DNA of 64,000 nucleotides from Lycium barbarum (Eukaryota; Streptophyta; Magnoliopsida; Solanales; Solanaceae), in contig NC_083345.1 in the NCBI RefSeq assembly GCF_019175385.1, forward strand, positions 10,269,205 through 10,333,204. The letters are read 5' to 3'. The notes under the pieces are model-generated. The model did not search any database. It had not been told where the DNA came from and saw nothing but the letters and a program-made list of their open reading frames with translations. The position numbers and the translations under genes are program-made. Shown here one piece after another: positions 54,457 through 64,000 of this stretch. Positions within the stretch are counted from its first letter, which is position 1. Each line of letters opens with the position of its first letter.

Positions 54457-56898
54457 TTACTACTATTAAGAAGCACGTGGTGCTCCTTTTTCGTCGTCCG
54501 TTGTGGACCCCCCCCCCCCCCCCCCCCATAAAAATAAAAATAAATTTGGGCCCCATATTAAATAGGCCCATAAAAAAAAATTGTAAAAAAAATAAAATTG
54601 TGAGCCCCATATTAAACACCATCCAGTATTAAAAAAAAAAAAAAAAAAAAAAAAAAGTGGAACCCACCACATCCAAACTCACGGGAAAAAAAAAAGTAGA
54701 CCCCATATTAACAAAATCAAGCAATATTGAAAAAAAAAAATGAATCCCATATTTAAAAAACAAACAATGTTAAAAAAAATGTGGGCCCCATATTAAACAC
54801 AATGCGTATTCGTAGCAAACACTAATATAATAAAGTTTTAAATACGGAGCACAAACTACAATGTTATATTAATCGTGTTTTGAACATAGTATCCCATATT
54901 GACAAAATCAAGCAATATATATAAAAAAAAAAGTACAGACTTTGTATTCTTAGCAAACACTAATATAATAAAGTTTTAGATACGGAGCACAAATTACAAT
55001 GTTATATCAATCGTGTTTTGAACATAGTATATATAAAAAATAAAAATAAAAAAAAATGGGCCCCATATTAAACAGGCCCATAAAAAAATGGTAAAAATAA
55101 ATAAATTGTGGGCCCCATATATATTAAACAACAACTAATATTAAAAAAAATGTGGGCCCCATATTAAACACCATCCAATATTAAAAAAAAAAAGTGGAAC
55201 CCACCACATCCAAACTCACGGGAAAAAAAAAGTGAACCCCATATTAACAAAATCAAGTAATATTAAAAAAAAAAGTGAATCCCATATTAAAAAAACAAAT
55301 AATGTTAAAAAAAAAATTGTGGGCCCCATATTAAACACCGTGCGTATTCGTAGCAAACACTAATATAATAAAGTTTTAAATACGGAGCACAAACTACAAT
55401 GTTATATTAATTGTGTTTTGAACATAGTATCTCATATTGACAAAATCAAGCAATATATATATAAAAAAAAAAATGAATCCCAAATTGTGGGCCCCATATT
55501 AAACACCATCCAGTATTAAAAAAAAAAAAAAAAAAGTGGAACCCACCACATCCAAACTCACGGGAAAAAAAAAGTGAATCTCATATTAACAAAATCAAGC
55601 ATTATTGAAAAAAAAAAAGTGAATCTCATATTTAAAAAATAAACAATGTTAAAAAAAATGTGGGCCCCATATTAAAAACCATGCGTATTCGTAGCAAACA
55701 CTAATATAATAAAGTTTTAAATACGGAGCACAAACTATAATGTTATATTAATCGTGTTTTGAACATAGTATCCATATTGACAAAATCAAGCAATATATAT
55801 AAAAAAAAATGAATCCCATATTAAAAAAATAAACAATTTTGAGGGATAAAAATTAAAGACCACCCCAGTGAAGAACAATCCTGCAAATTGCCCACTGAAG
55901 ATTAACCAGAATTAAGCATAGGGCTGTTTTTCAGGATGAGCCCACTTTGAAAATTGATGAAACTACGAGAACATGTATGATTTTTCCCATATACATTTAA
56001 ATATTGACTTCACTACGAGCATCTCAAAATCAAGAAGTCAAGTCTTTGTTCGTACTATATTGTATTAAATAAATTTCGACAACATCATATAGCTCTTTTT
56101 TTAAAAAAAATTGAGCCCCATATTAAACAGGCTCATTAAAAAAAAAATGTAAAAGAAAAAGTTGTGGGCCCATTTATATTAAATAACAACTAATATTAAA
56201 AAAAATGTGAGCCCCCATATTAAACCATATTAAACACCATCCAGTATTAAAAAAAAAAAAGTGGAACCCACCACAACCAAACTCACGGGAAAAAAAAAGT
56301 GAACCCCATATTAACAAAATCAAGCAATATTAAAATAAATTTACTTAAAATATTTATATTTTAAAATAAGATAGAATTTAATGCAAAAGACAACATGACA
56401 AGTAAAATGAGCTAAACCGAGAATATTTACCAAAAATTAAAAAATAGTATTTCTTCGTTTAAATAGAAAATCAATTTCTACTTTGTTTCGTTTTAAACAT
56501 GTAAAATTAATTTAATAATTTGAATTAGAATTATCCAAATCAAAATTTGATAAAAAATAATAAGTATTTTACACCTTTAAATTAATCGAATTAAAATTGA
56601 AAGTATGCTTAAATATTGCTATTGTTTTATCTCAAAGAGAGGAAAATAGTTTCCTTTTAAACAAGTCTTCTCTTTTAAAAAATATTAATAAATTTAGCGA
56701 TTTTGTATTCGTAGCAAACATTAATATAATAAAATTTTAGATACGGAGCACAAACTACAACGTTATATTAATCGTGTTTTGAACATAATATATACTCTCT
56801 CTATATATATATAAATATATATAATCATTATTCAAAGACAACTACATACACATAGATGCACTATAATCTAAAGTGTTGGACCCGTGCGCACCGTCTAG
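54457..56898. mobile_element. Helitron inserted in F-box copy B
   Basis: The intact F-box gene reads 'gaggtttca|tatatgaacac'. Here 'gaggtttca' ends at 54456 and 'tatatggacac' starts at 56899, so 2,442 bp lie exactly between A and T. The insert starts 'ttactactattaagaagcac' and ends CTAG. That is the Helitron pattern, though the start is TT and not TC. The 3' hairpin ('cccgtgcgcaccg') is decayed. No RepHel gene is present. The interior is mostly repeats. Confidence 0.87.
54600..56335. repeat. Repeat blocks inside the Helitron
   Basis: Two modules alternate. Module 1 has 'gggccccatattaaacacc', 'gtggaacccaccacatccaa' and 'actcacggg' (near 54600, 55155, 55487 and 56185). Module 2 has 'cgtattcgtagcaaacacta', 'gatacggagcacaaa' variants and 'atcgtgttttgaacatagta' (near 54805, 55345, 55680, with partial copies at 54945 and 56705). 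Runs of A and of C (54511-54527) separate them. Confidence 0.85.
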
Positions 56899-57051
56899 TA
56901 TATGGACACTCAAGAATGCGGTGTTCTCCGGATGATGGACTCCATAAAATAAATTTCTATAAGCCTTAAGTTTCTTCAATAGTACCAAGCCATCATATGA
57001 GCATAAGACATGAGCACCTAGGAATCCTTTTAGAGGAAATTGTTGCTTTTT

Positions 57052-57196
57052 CACTACAAAAAAAAAAAGGGTAATGTGCGGAAGTTGAAAGTTGCAATTC
57101 GCGAAGGTTTTAGCCTCCTTTAGTAAATAGCGGAGGTTAAAATCTTCACGAATTGCAAGTTTCAATCTCCGCAAATTACCCAATTTGTTTGTAGTG
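57052..57196. mobile_element. CACTA-type MITE in F-box copy B
   Basis: The ends are CACTACAAAAAAA and TTTGTTTGTAGTG. The interior is nearly palindromic ('gtaatgtgcggaagttgaaa' on the left, 'tttcaatctccgcaaattac' on the right). It interrupts the N-terminal coding part. A 3-bp target duplication could not be fixed. Confidence 0.85.
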
Positions 57197-57470
57197 AATT
57201 CCATGGTAACTTCATTACTATTTTTCAAGTGTATAAATTCAAACTCACTAAAACTTGTTTGTAACAAGAGTTTTTCACGTCCTAGTGCTTTGGATTGATC
57301 GCGCTGAGATTTCGTGAATAGATTATCAGAAATTGTAGCATTTCATGATTTAGAAACACATTTAAAACGTAACAGATATGCAACGTGTACCTTAATAAGG
57401 ATTTCAAAAAGGATATCATATGGAAGAATAATTGTATCGTTTTCGATAGGGCTCCCCTTGATCTTCAGTG

Positions 57471-57741
57471 TTGGCTTTAGGGTGAAGCTGATAAATTAAA
57501 GGCATTTTTGGGGCCACATTTTTCACTGTTATAGGTTTATAAATTAGTTTATGAAAAAAATGAGTATTTAAAGTAAAAAGTATAATTTTTTAATTCAAAA
57601 ATAAAAGAAAACCTTAAATTTGATTTGAATAATTCGAAGCATATGAAAAATTGTAACTAGTGTTATCCATAAATCGGTTGATAAAAATAACGATATGTAC
57701 GTTTCATGCGCGAAAATTCGTACTAGCCATATTCCAACTAA
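57471..57741. other. Intergenic DNA, nothing recognised
   Basis: Flank of F-box copy B; AT-rich with no gene. Confidence 0.5.
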
Positions 57742-58457
57742 TAGCCTGTTTGGCCAAGTTTTTAAAAACCGCTTATTTTAAAAAGTACTTTTCAAAAAAG
57801 TACATTTGGCTAAAAGCAGTTTGTGTTTGGCCAATTAATTTAAAAAGTACTTTTGAGCAGCAATTATAGCCTGTTTGGCCAAGCTTCTAAAAACAGCTTA
57901 TTTTAAAAAGTACTTTTTTCAAAAGTACTTTTGCCTAAAAGCAGTTTGTGTTTGGCCGATTAATTTAAAAAGTACTTTTGAGCAGCAATTAGTGTTTAGT
58001 CAAGCTTTTAAAAGTGCTTCTATGTGTATTTTTCTCAAAAGTACTTTTCAAAAAAGTGCTTTTGGGCAAAAGCTATTTTTTTTAGCTTCTGAAAAACTGC
58101 TTCTGCTACTCCCCAAAAGCACTTATTTTCTCCCAAAAGCTTGGCCAAACACCTCACTTTTTTTAAAATAAGCACTTATTAAAAAAATAAGTACTTTTGG
58201 GGGAAAAATAAGCTTGGCCAAACAGGCTATTAATGTTTGACCAAGCTTTTAAAAGTGCTTCTATGTGTATTTTTCTCAAAAGTGTTTTTGGGTAAAAACT
58301 ATTTTTTTAGCTTCTGAAAAACTGTTTCTGCTACTACTCAAAATCACTTATTTTCTCCCAAAAGCTTGGCCAAACACCTCACTTTTTTTAAAATAAGCAC
58401 TTATTGAAAAAATAAGTACTTTTGGAGGGAAAATAAGCTTAGCCAAACAGACTATAA
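57742..58457. mobile_element. Cluster of MITEs with 'agcctgtttggccaagc' ends
   Basis: The outer unit runs from 'tagcctgtttggccaag' (57742) to 'cttggccaaacaggcta' (58230). An inner left end repeats at about 57868. A further diverged copy runs from 58231 to 58457 ('ttagccaaacagactata'). The interior has many 'aaaagtacttttg' palindromes. This is a type common in Solanaceae. Confidence 0.8.
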
Positions 58458-59480
58458 GTTTATTTCATGGGATGCACGTGCGGCGCACGGGATGCATATA
58501 GAAACATATTATGCTTTTTTAATTACCGAATCTAATTGAAACCTATCGGGTTAAATGCGTTGGTCTAATTTATAGGGCAAAGTTTAAAGAGAAAGGAGCG
58601 GCTAGGGTGTACTTTTGAAGGGAAAATCGTCAAAATGGCAAAGGAAAAGAGGATTTTGAGATTTATAGGGATATTGGGTCGGGTCAGTACCAAGTGGATT
58701 GGGCCCACATGAATTTGTGATGGGTTTCAACCAAAAATCGTGAAATTAAAGAAGTAAAATTTACTTGTCATAACTACTTCTAAGACTTATTTATGAATAA
58801 TGACTACCTTATTGTTTATTTAATTTTTATAGCTTTATTTTTTCAAAATTACATTTCATAACTGGTCCAGTAACTTTTAAAATACATGTACCTCTCTATT
58901 CTCCCTCACTACACATTTAAGATTTATCATCTTCTCCAAACCCTAAAAAAAATTCTCTCTCCTCTCTCCCTTTCCCCTCACTGCCGCCTCTCTCCCTTCC
59001 TTTCTCTATCACCGGCCTCTCTTCTCCTTTCCCTCACATACCCCTCCCTCCCTTATCTATCTACACCACCCACCCCGCCGTCAACACCACCACCACTATT
59101 ACTACCATCTCTATCTCCAAACTAAAAAAAAAAAACCATTGTAATTAAATTATTAAACCCTAATTAACGAGTGTTTAATGAAGAATTTTTGTATTACTAC
59201 CATCTCCATCTCCAAACTCAAAAAAAAAAAAAATCCCACTGTAATTAAGTTATTAAACCCTAATTAACGAGTGTTTAATGAAGAATTTTTGGTAGTATAA
59301 GAGTGTTAATGTTATGAGAGAAAAGAAGGAATATTATGCGAAGAACGATATGGCGGCATTGGCAGGTTTCGATTTTGAGGTTTAGGGCAAGAGTAAAGGT
59401 GAAAGGACGATAATGGCCTTTCCTTAAATAGATAGACGTCACCTGAAGGAAAATATCTTTCCTTATAGTGTATTTTTTGT
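58458..59480. other. Intergenic DNA with CT-rich tract and 90-bp duplication
   Basis: A pyrimidine-rich tract (58930-59060) ends in 'accaccaccactattactacc'. A tandem duplication follows: about 59096-59190 and 59191-59293 share 'attactaccatct', 'ccctaattaacgagtg' and 'tttaatgaagaattttt'. It looks like a 5' leader or element terminus. No coding frame is supported. Confidence 0.6.
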
Positions 59481-60120
59481 ATTCGCATTGTATTTCAAAG
59501 GAGAAAATGTATATTCGTCATTTTTTTTAGTGTATTTCAATGTACTGTTTCAGTATATTTTTGTATATTTCAGTGTACTGTTTCAGTATATTTCGCTATA
59601 TTTCAATGTATTTCTAATTTACGAAACAGTTTCTGATACATTTCATTGTATTCCATTGTATATACGCATACTACAATTTATATTTCTTAAACAATCAACC
59701 ATATTTCATTGTATTTCAGTGTATATTTTTTTGTATTTGGAAGTATTTCTAAAAGTTTAGAATGAAGTAATTTGGAGAGAGAAACGTGGGTTGTTATGGA
59801 ACTTCAGCCGTTATGCATGATACATGATTGATTTAATTTGACTTACCATTTAAAATGAAAGAAGAGAATATGTTCCATAAATACAACTTATTTTTATTCT
59901 ACCAAATTTTGTATTTTCGTGTATTTCAAAAACGCGAAATACAACAAAAACCTCATGAGGTTTGCGTGAATCATGAAACCATTAATACAAATTACCATAT
60001 AATTTGAAAAATATTTTTATTGCCATAAATATTGCCTTTTTTTCACTCAACAGCTGCGCTGTATTTCACTGTATTTCAAAAACGCGAGATACAACTGAAA
60101 TATAACCAAAAGCAATTACG
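59481..60120. repeat. 'gtatttca' minisatellite region
   Basis: Many degenerate repeats of 'gtatttca(g/a)tgta' lie at 59490-59750. At 59925-60105, 'gtatttcaaaaacgcga(a/g)a' occurs twice. Open frames here reflect the repeat, not a gene. Confidence 0.75.
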
Positions 60121-60284
60121 AATTGTAAATATTCAACTTATAGCTATAACTTGTTAGAATGTATTAAAAAATAGTTATTTGTGTAAGTTTTACATTAAAG
60201 AAGGTATACCCGTTTTAATTTGTTTGAATTAGCAATTTAAATGAAAAGTTATTCTATAAGTAAAGAAATCAACTGCATTTAGTA

Positions 60285-60522
60285 CTCCCTCGGTCTCAAT
60301 TAATATAACACTTTTTCCTTTTTAGTCCGTCTTAGAAAAAATGACACATTTTTATACTTAGTAACAATTTAACTTTAAAGTACCCATTTTACCTTAATGA
60401 AATGATTTACAGCCACATAAATATCTATGAATCATTTTAGACTATAAATTTCAAAAGTCTTCCTTTCTTTCTTAAATTTCGTGTTAAGTCAAATACCTTC
60501 ATATACATTTGAACGGAGGGAG
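60285..60522. mobile_element. Stowaway MITE
   Basis: The ends are CTCCCTCGGTCTCAATT and 'gaacggagggag', flanked by the TA target duplication (60283-60284, 60523-60524). The length is 238 bp. The interior 'ataacactttttcctttt' is typical of the family. Confidence 0.9.
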
Positions 60523-61064
60523 TAATTATTTTTTCTACTAGCACTACAAACTGATTCTTATACAATAGATAAATTGGTGAAATTGATTAAATTTTTAACA
60601 ACCAAGCCAAATTTATTTGAATAAAGAACAGAGTTGAACTAAACCAAATTTGATTCGAATAATGCAAAACAAAATCGAAAACCATTATCCTTATATTCAA
60701 GAATCAAATCAAAATTTCAATGAAAAATTTAGATACAATTAAAAGTTAATATGTTTGACCAGATATCACTTCAAAATAAAAAATTTAATCTCAATTTCTC
60801 ACTAGTCCGCCAAGGATTTAGTGAAATTTAATCCAAAACAAAAAGAGGAAAAGAAGAGAGTTTTAACTAATTGATGCCAAGCATTTAAAAAAAAAAATTA
60901 TTAAGTAATTTTGGTCTTAAATTAAATTTTTTTTGGACTTACGCCCCAAATAAATTTCTAGAAGAGTGGAATCGCACTGCATGATACTTGCGCCCAACCA
61001 TACGTTGCAATACGTTTTTAATGTGCATTGCTCCGGACTCGCCCAAAAGCTCTTTTTTAAAATG
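60523..61064. other. Intergenic DNA, right copy of the duplicated block
   Basis: It parallels 50920-51700 (see that entry). A decayed hAT element with 'acttacgccccaa' and 'ggactcgccc' lies at 60938-61058, equivalent to the relic at 51510-51674. Confidence 0.55.
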
Positions 61065-61685
61065 AAAATTGTCAGATTTGTCCTTAAACTCTTAAAAAAA
61101 CATAATATTTACCCTTTGTTATACTTTTACGATATATTTGCCTTTCCTATTCGACTTTCATGTCATATTTGCCCTTGTCATCCAACTTTCAGGTCATATT
61201 TACCCTCCATCCATTAAAATTCCATCTCCCGCATATGTGACATGTTTTTTTATTCAATTAAATCTATTCATCCATTTAAATCCTCTACTAGAAAATTAAA
61301 AGCCACAAAATTAAAATCCAAAAGCTTCATTATTCATCCATGGTGGATACTATTTCACCACTCAAATATCGTCCAACTAACTTGTTTTTTTTCAGATTCA
61401 ATTCATAAGTAAACAAAGATTCATGTATTAAACCATATCCTCCAACAATCTGCAATTGCTAAACAAAAATGAAAACCCCAATAGGATAACCATTGAAGGT
61501 GCATATGCTGCATTAACAAAACAAAAAAAATCAAGATAGATGAAAACGTACATCAACGAAAATAAAACAAAAAAGACGAGAGAAAGAGGAAAAAAAAAAA
61601 AAGAAGGCAAAAGCCATCTTTTATTTTTTGGAAAAAAAAAACCCCCTATTTCATGCTATGTAAACCTTGTTTTTCCACTAATATA

Positions 61686-61888
61686 CAGAGGCGGATCCAG
61701 GATTTAAACTTTAGGGTTTCAACCTTTTAACATTCTTAGCGTATAAACCATTTATTTAAAAGTTATGGGGTTCATGTCTACTATTATTGCAATTTTGATA
61801 GATTTTTACACATAAATTTATACTCCGTGTCGAAAGTTTGGGGTTCAATTGAAAACCCCCCCCACCCAATGTGTTACATACGCCCCTG
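61686..61888. mobile_element. hAT-type MITE
   Basis: The ends are CAGAGGCGGATCC and 'acgcccctg'. It is flanked by perfect 8-bp repeats CTAATATA (61678-61685 and 61889-61896). Confidence 0.92.
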
Positions 61889-61997
61889 CTAATATAAAGC
61901 TTAATTAGTATTTCTTACCCTTTTGGTTAATATTATCAATATTGTCAATCAAAACTTCATTTTAGTTGGTTTTAATTTGAATTGAATCACCGAATCA

Positions 61998-62194
61998 CCT
62001 ATTTTTTACATGTCCAGTCGCAGTGTTGGGAATGGCCTGAGGAATGCTTTTGGATGGTGACTCACCATAGAACCAACACAGCAAGGTCTGTTATATACAG
62101 GATGACTCCGGCTGGTTGTGTGTATCAACTTTGGCATGAAAGGAATCAAGTGATAGTCAAAATTAGTGGTGCAGGAAGTGTATTTTCGAGCTAG
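61998..62194 (+). pseudogene. LINE polyprotein fragment
   Basis: The frame resembles the end of plant LINE polyproteins ('ARSVIYRMTPAGCVYQLWHERN'). It is short and has no poly-A tail or target duplication identified, so it is probably a scrap carried inside the TIR element. Confidence 0.6.
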
Positions 62195-62315
62195 TATGAA
62201 TCTGAAGAATAACAGTTGGTTGGATGAGATTTGAGTGGTCATCGTATTCACCAGAGATGAACAATGAAGTTTTTGAATTTTCACTTTTTAGTAGGTCTTA
62301 ATTTTTTAATAGATC

Positions 62316-62339
62316 GGGGGGGGGGGGGGGGGGGGGGGG
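62316..62339. repeat. Homopolymer of 24 G
   Basis: An uninterrupted G-run followed by 'cgcagg'. Its length may be a sequencing or assembly artefact. Confidence 0.95.
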
Positions 62340-62648
62340 CGCAGGTTAAAAAAGTTTAAATGATCGAATAGATTAAACTGAAAAATAAAATGTGCCACAT
62401 AGATAATGTTACGTGGAAAGATGGAGATTTAACACATGGAGGTATATATGGTCTGAAAGTTAGATGGCAAAGAAAAATATAGCCTAAAAGTTGGCTAAGA
62501 AGGGTAAATATATCAAAAAAATTATAAGAAAAAGGCCAAATATAGAGGGATTTGTGTTGCACCCGGTATCCAAACCCGAATTAATCTGCCTGTTTCTTCT
62601 CTTCCTCCCCACAATCTCTGCTAAAACTCACCTTTGAAGGAACCCCAA

Positions 62649-62860
62649 ATGGACCAAGTGGTGGAGGAAGCAGAAAACGTGAAGAAAGAGTTCCAAGAAA
62701 CAAACAAACAGACTCAACAACACATCAGATACATTCATGATGGAAAATTAGGAACAGCAAGATTAATTTCAGAAGAGAAAAGTTCACTCCCAAGTTGAAA
62801 AAATGGGTCTTTGGTGCAATCATGGAAAATTGTTGTGTCCCAAATTGGTATGTGATTGGT
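62649..62860 (+). pseudogene. SEC20-like first-exon fragment, copy 2
   Basis: ATG at 62649 opens 'MDQVVEEAENVKKEFQETN', ends '...EEKSSLPS' and stops at TGA 62796-62798. A one-base change of frame would continue 'RLKNGS', close to the 'SLPRLNG' I recall for plant SEC20-type SNARE proteins, which act in Golgi-to-ER transport. Only this first segment is present, so it is a fragment. It matches copy 1 at 51754. Confidence 0.5.
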
Positions 62861-63248
62861 GTGGGCAAATTAAGGCGAATCTAGAATTTCTAAACATGGG
62901 AGCACTACTAAAAAGAAAGATGAGAAAAGTGTATTAAGTAGAATTGATCCCTAGTCCGTTAAATAAATAACTAACTCAACGTTCAACCAAGCGTACCATT
63001 TAGTCTTCTTGTAACGTTGAATCCAATCAGATAATATTATACCAATTTTAAAAAATATATACATAAAATACCTAGGTTTACGATAAGACCATGAGTTTGC
63101 ATGTCCCATTTTTAATATCTAAATTCGCCCCGGGTGTGCAAACTTAAAGAAACTCAAGATTGCACATCAATATGATGCATATGATTGAATTTGACAAGTT
63201 TGTCATTGCTCTGTTGATATCACAAGTGTCTTTTCGAATCTATGGTCT
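62861..63248. other. Flank between the SEC20-like fragment and F-box copy C
   Basis: Positions 63160-63248 match the sequence just past the stop codon of the other two F-box copies ('catatgattgaatttga', 'attgctctgttgatatcac'). The paralogy therefore extends into the 3' untranslated region. Confidence 0.7.
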
Positions 63249-64000
63249 TCATTCCGATAAAGTGCTGCGTCGCTTTCTCTTGCGCGTGACATTAAGTCTG
63301 GGAAAATATAAGCTATCCAAACATGTTGGATCTGTCGGACGAAGGACATACAAGAAGTAAGTTATCCTAACAAACTTTTTTTGTTTTGGACAATAGATGG
63401 AAAGATTCTGATCAGTTGGTCCTTGAAAGACAAGTTCATCATTCTCCGTGCACCACAAAAGCTTATAATTACTGAAAAAACGCTCGCAATTAAAATCTGG
63501 TATGTTGCGAATGCTCATTAACCATTTCCAACTATCTTGTTTCATGACCCAGATGTTCAATCCATTAAAATAATTGTTGTCGCCATATACACTTAGGCGA
63601 CCTTTCAAAGTAGACAAACGAAAAAAGTACTCATGTTCACCTGTAGAAGTTGGTATTGGAAACTCATTTAATTCGTCCGACTTCACATCAAAGTATAAGA
63701 ATGCAGAAGTTTTATGTACATTATGGTCAAGTTTCTGATTCAGAGACCAATATACACGATCTTCATTGCCAATTCCCTGACTGCACACATATGACCTTGA
63801 ATTAGGTACTTGTTCAGATTCAGGGAGACATTGTTGTAATACATGGGGAGTACTTTTCGTCATCCAAGAATCCCTACTCGTAGAGTACATAGCATAAAAT
63901 AAGTTATAAATCAATACAACCTTGTAATCGTCGGTGGTAGAAACATAACACAACCCACAAGCATGAGGATATGTGTATCCATGAGGTTTCATAGATGTAC
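63249..64000 (-). CDS. F-box associated protein, copy C, cut by the window edge
   Basis: The frame is open from the right edge to the stop at 63249 and covers the C-terminal 247 or more residues. It aligns throughout with the intact gene at 44885-46084: 'CGLCYVSTTDDYKVVLIYNLFY', with first block CGLCYVSTTDDYKVV, then 'YWSLNQKLDH', 'TSTGEHEYFFRLSTLKGRL' and the end 'LYFPRLNVTRKRKRRS'. The F-box itself would lie beyond the window. No stop or frame shift is seen in this part, so it may be functional. It belongs to the same SCF-adaptor family, with unknown substrate. Confidence 0.8.
   Translation of the reverse strand, partial: TSMKPHGYTYPHACGLCYVSTTDDYKVVLIYNLFYAMYSTSRDSWMTKSTPHVLQQCLPESEQVPNSRSYVCSQGIGNEDRVYWSLNQKLDHNVHKTSAFLYFDVKSDELNEFPIPTSTGEHEYFFRLSTLKGRLSVYGDNNYFNGLNIWVMKQDSWKWLMSIRNIPDFNCERFFSNYKLLWCTENDELVFQGPTDQNLSIYCPKQKKFVRITYFLYVLRPTDPTCLDSLYFPRLNVTRKRKRRSTLSE

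Larger units (their letters stand above)
53590..57470 (-). pseudogene. F-box gene copy B, broken by three insertions
   Basis: The pieces align with the intact gene at 44885-46084. The C-terminal part runs from 53590 to about 54000 and from about 54305 to 54456. The N-terminal part runs from 56899 to 57051 and from 57197 to about 57470. The gaps are an unexplained insert of about 310 bp, a Helitron (54457-56898) and a CACTA MITE (57052-57196). The remaining frames also carry stops and shifts: the C-terminal piece ends 'RKQRSTPSE', as in the intact gene, but is read in short stretches. No functional F-box protein can be made. Confidence 0.88.
61065..62555. mobile_element. TIR element (Mutator-like) with nested insertions
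   Basis: The left region has 'catatttgcc(c/t)tt', 'aactttca(g/t)gtcatattt' and 'ccatctcccgcatatgtgac'. The right region has the complement ('gtctgaaagttagatgg', 'acgtggaaagatggag', 'aaggccaaatat'). The arms are about 190 bp and diverged. Inside are a hAT MITE, a LINE fragment and a run of 24 G. The exact ends and target duplication were not fixed. Confidence 0.65.

Noticed and set aside
59488..59760. 90-codon Phe/Tyr-rich frame
   Set aside because: It is a translation of the 'gtatttca' minisatellite.

Overview
The window is nuclear DNA of a flowering plant, almost certainly a member of the nightshade family (Solanaceae). The basis is a spliced gene with many short exons, AT-rich intergenic DNA, tRNA-derived SINEs and small TIR elements of types common in Solanaceae, and an MSH1 protein close to my recollection of the tomato protein. 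The genus cannot be fixed from the sequence alone.

Only one conventional gene is complete and clearly functional: MSH1 on the + strand (15915-37597). I assembled 22 exons with GT-AG borders and consistent phases into one open frame of 1,133 codons plus stop. It encodes the plant organellar MutS homologue fused to a GIY-YIG nuclease domain. Its introns carry a tandem repeat that copies the exon 1 splice-donor region, a Stowaway MITE, hAT-type MITEs, SINEs and a 5'-truncated antisense L1-type LINE. A 2.2 kb Mutator-like element with a perfect 9-bp target duplication lies about 330 bp downstream of the stop.

From 0 to 15 kb the DNA is mobile. There is a copia LTR with its primer-binding site, then a large Mutator-like assembly. 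That assembly has a DUF1985 gene on + (3.4-10.1 kb) and a decayed MULE transposase on - (11.7-14.1 kb), facing each other across a four-copy array of about 392 bp. A 4.6 kb CACTA element (4786-9378, ATT target duplication) sits inside an intron of the DUF1985 gene.

From 37.9 to 50.1 kb there are nested elements: a MULE derivative, a GC-rich hAT element, a Helitron with a MITE inside it, and a second MULE holding a 2.2 kb solo LTR and a foldback element. One intact F-box gene lies between them (44885-46084, -).

From 50 to 64 kb a block containing a SEC20-like exon fragment and an F-box gene appears twice. The first F-box copy is broken by a 2.4 kb Helitron at an exact A/T junction, by a CACTA MITE and by an unexplained insert of about 300 bp. 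The second copy runs off the right edge. A short TATA-plus-start-codon module occurs three times next to this family. The F-box copies are paralogues, so intact copies serve as empty-site controls for the insertions.
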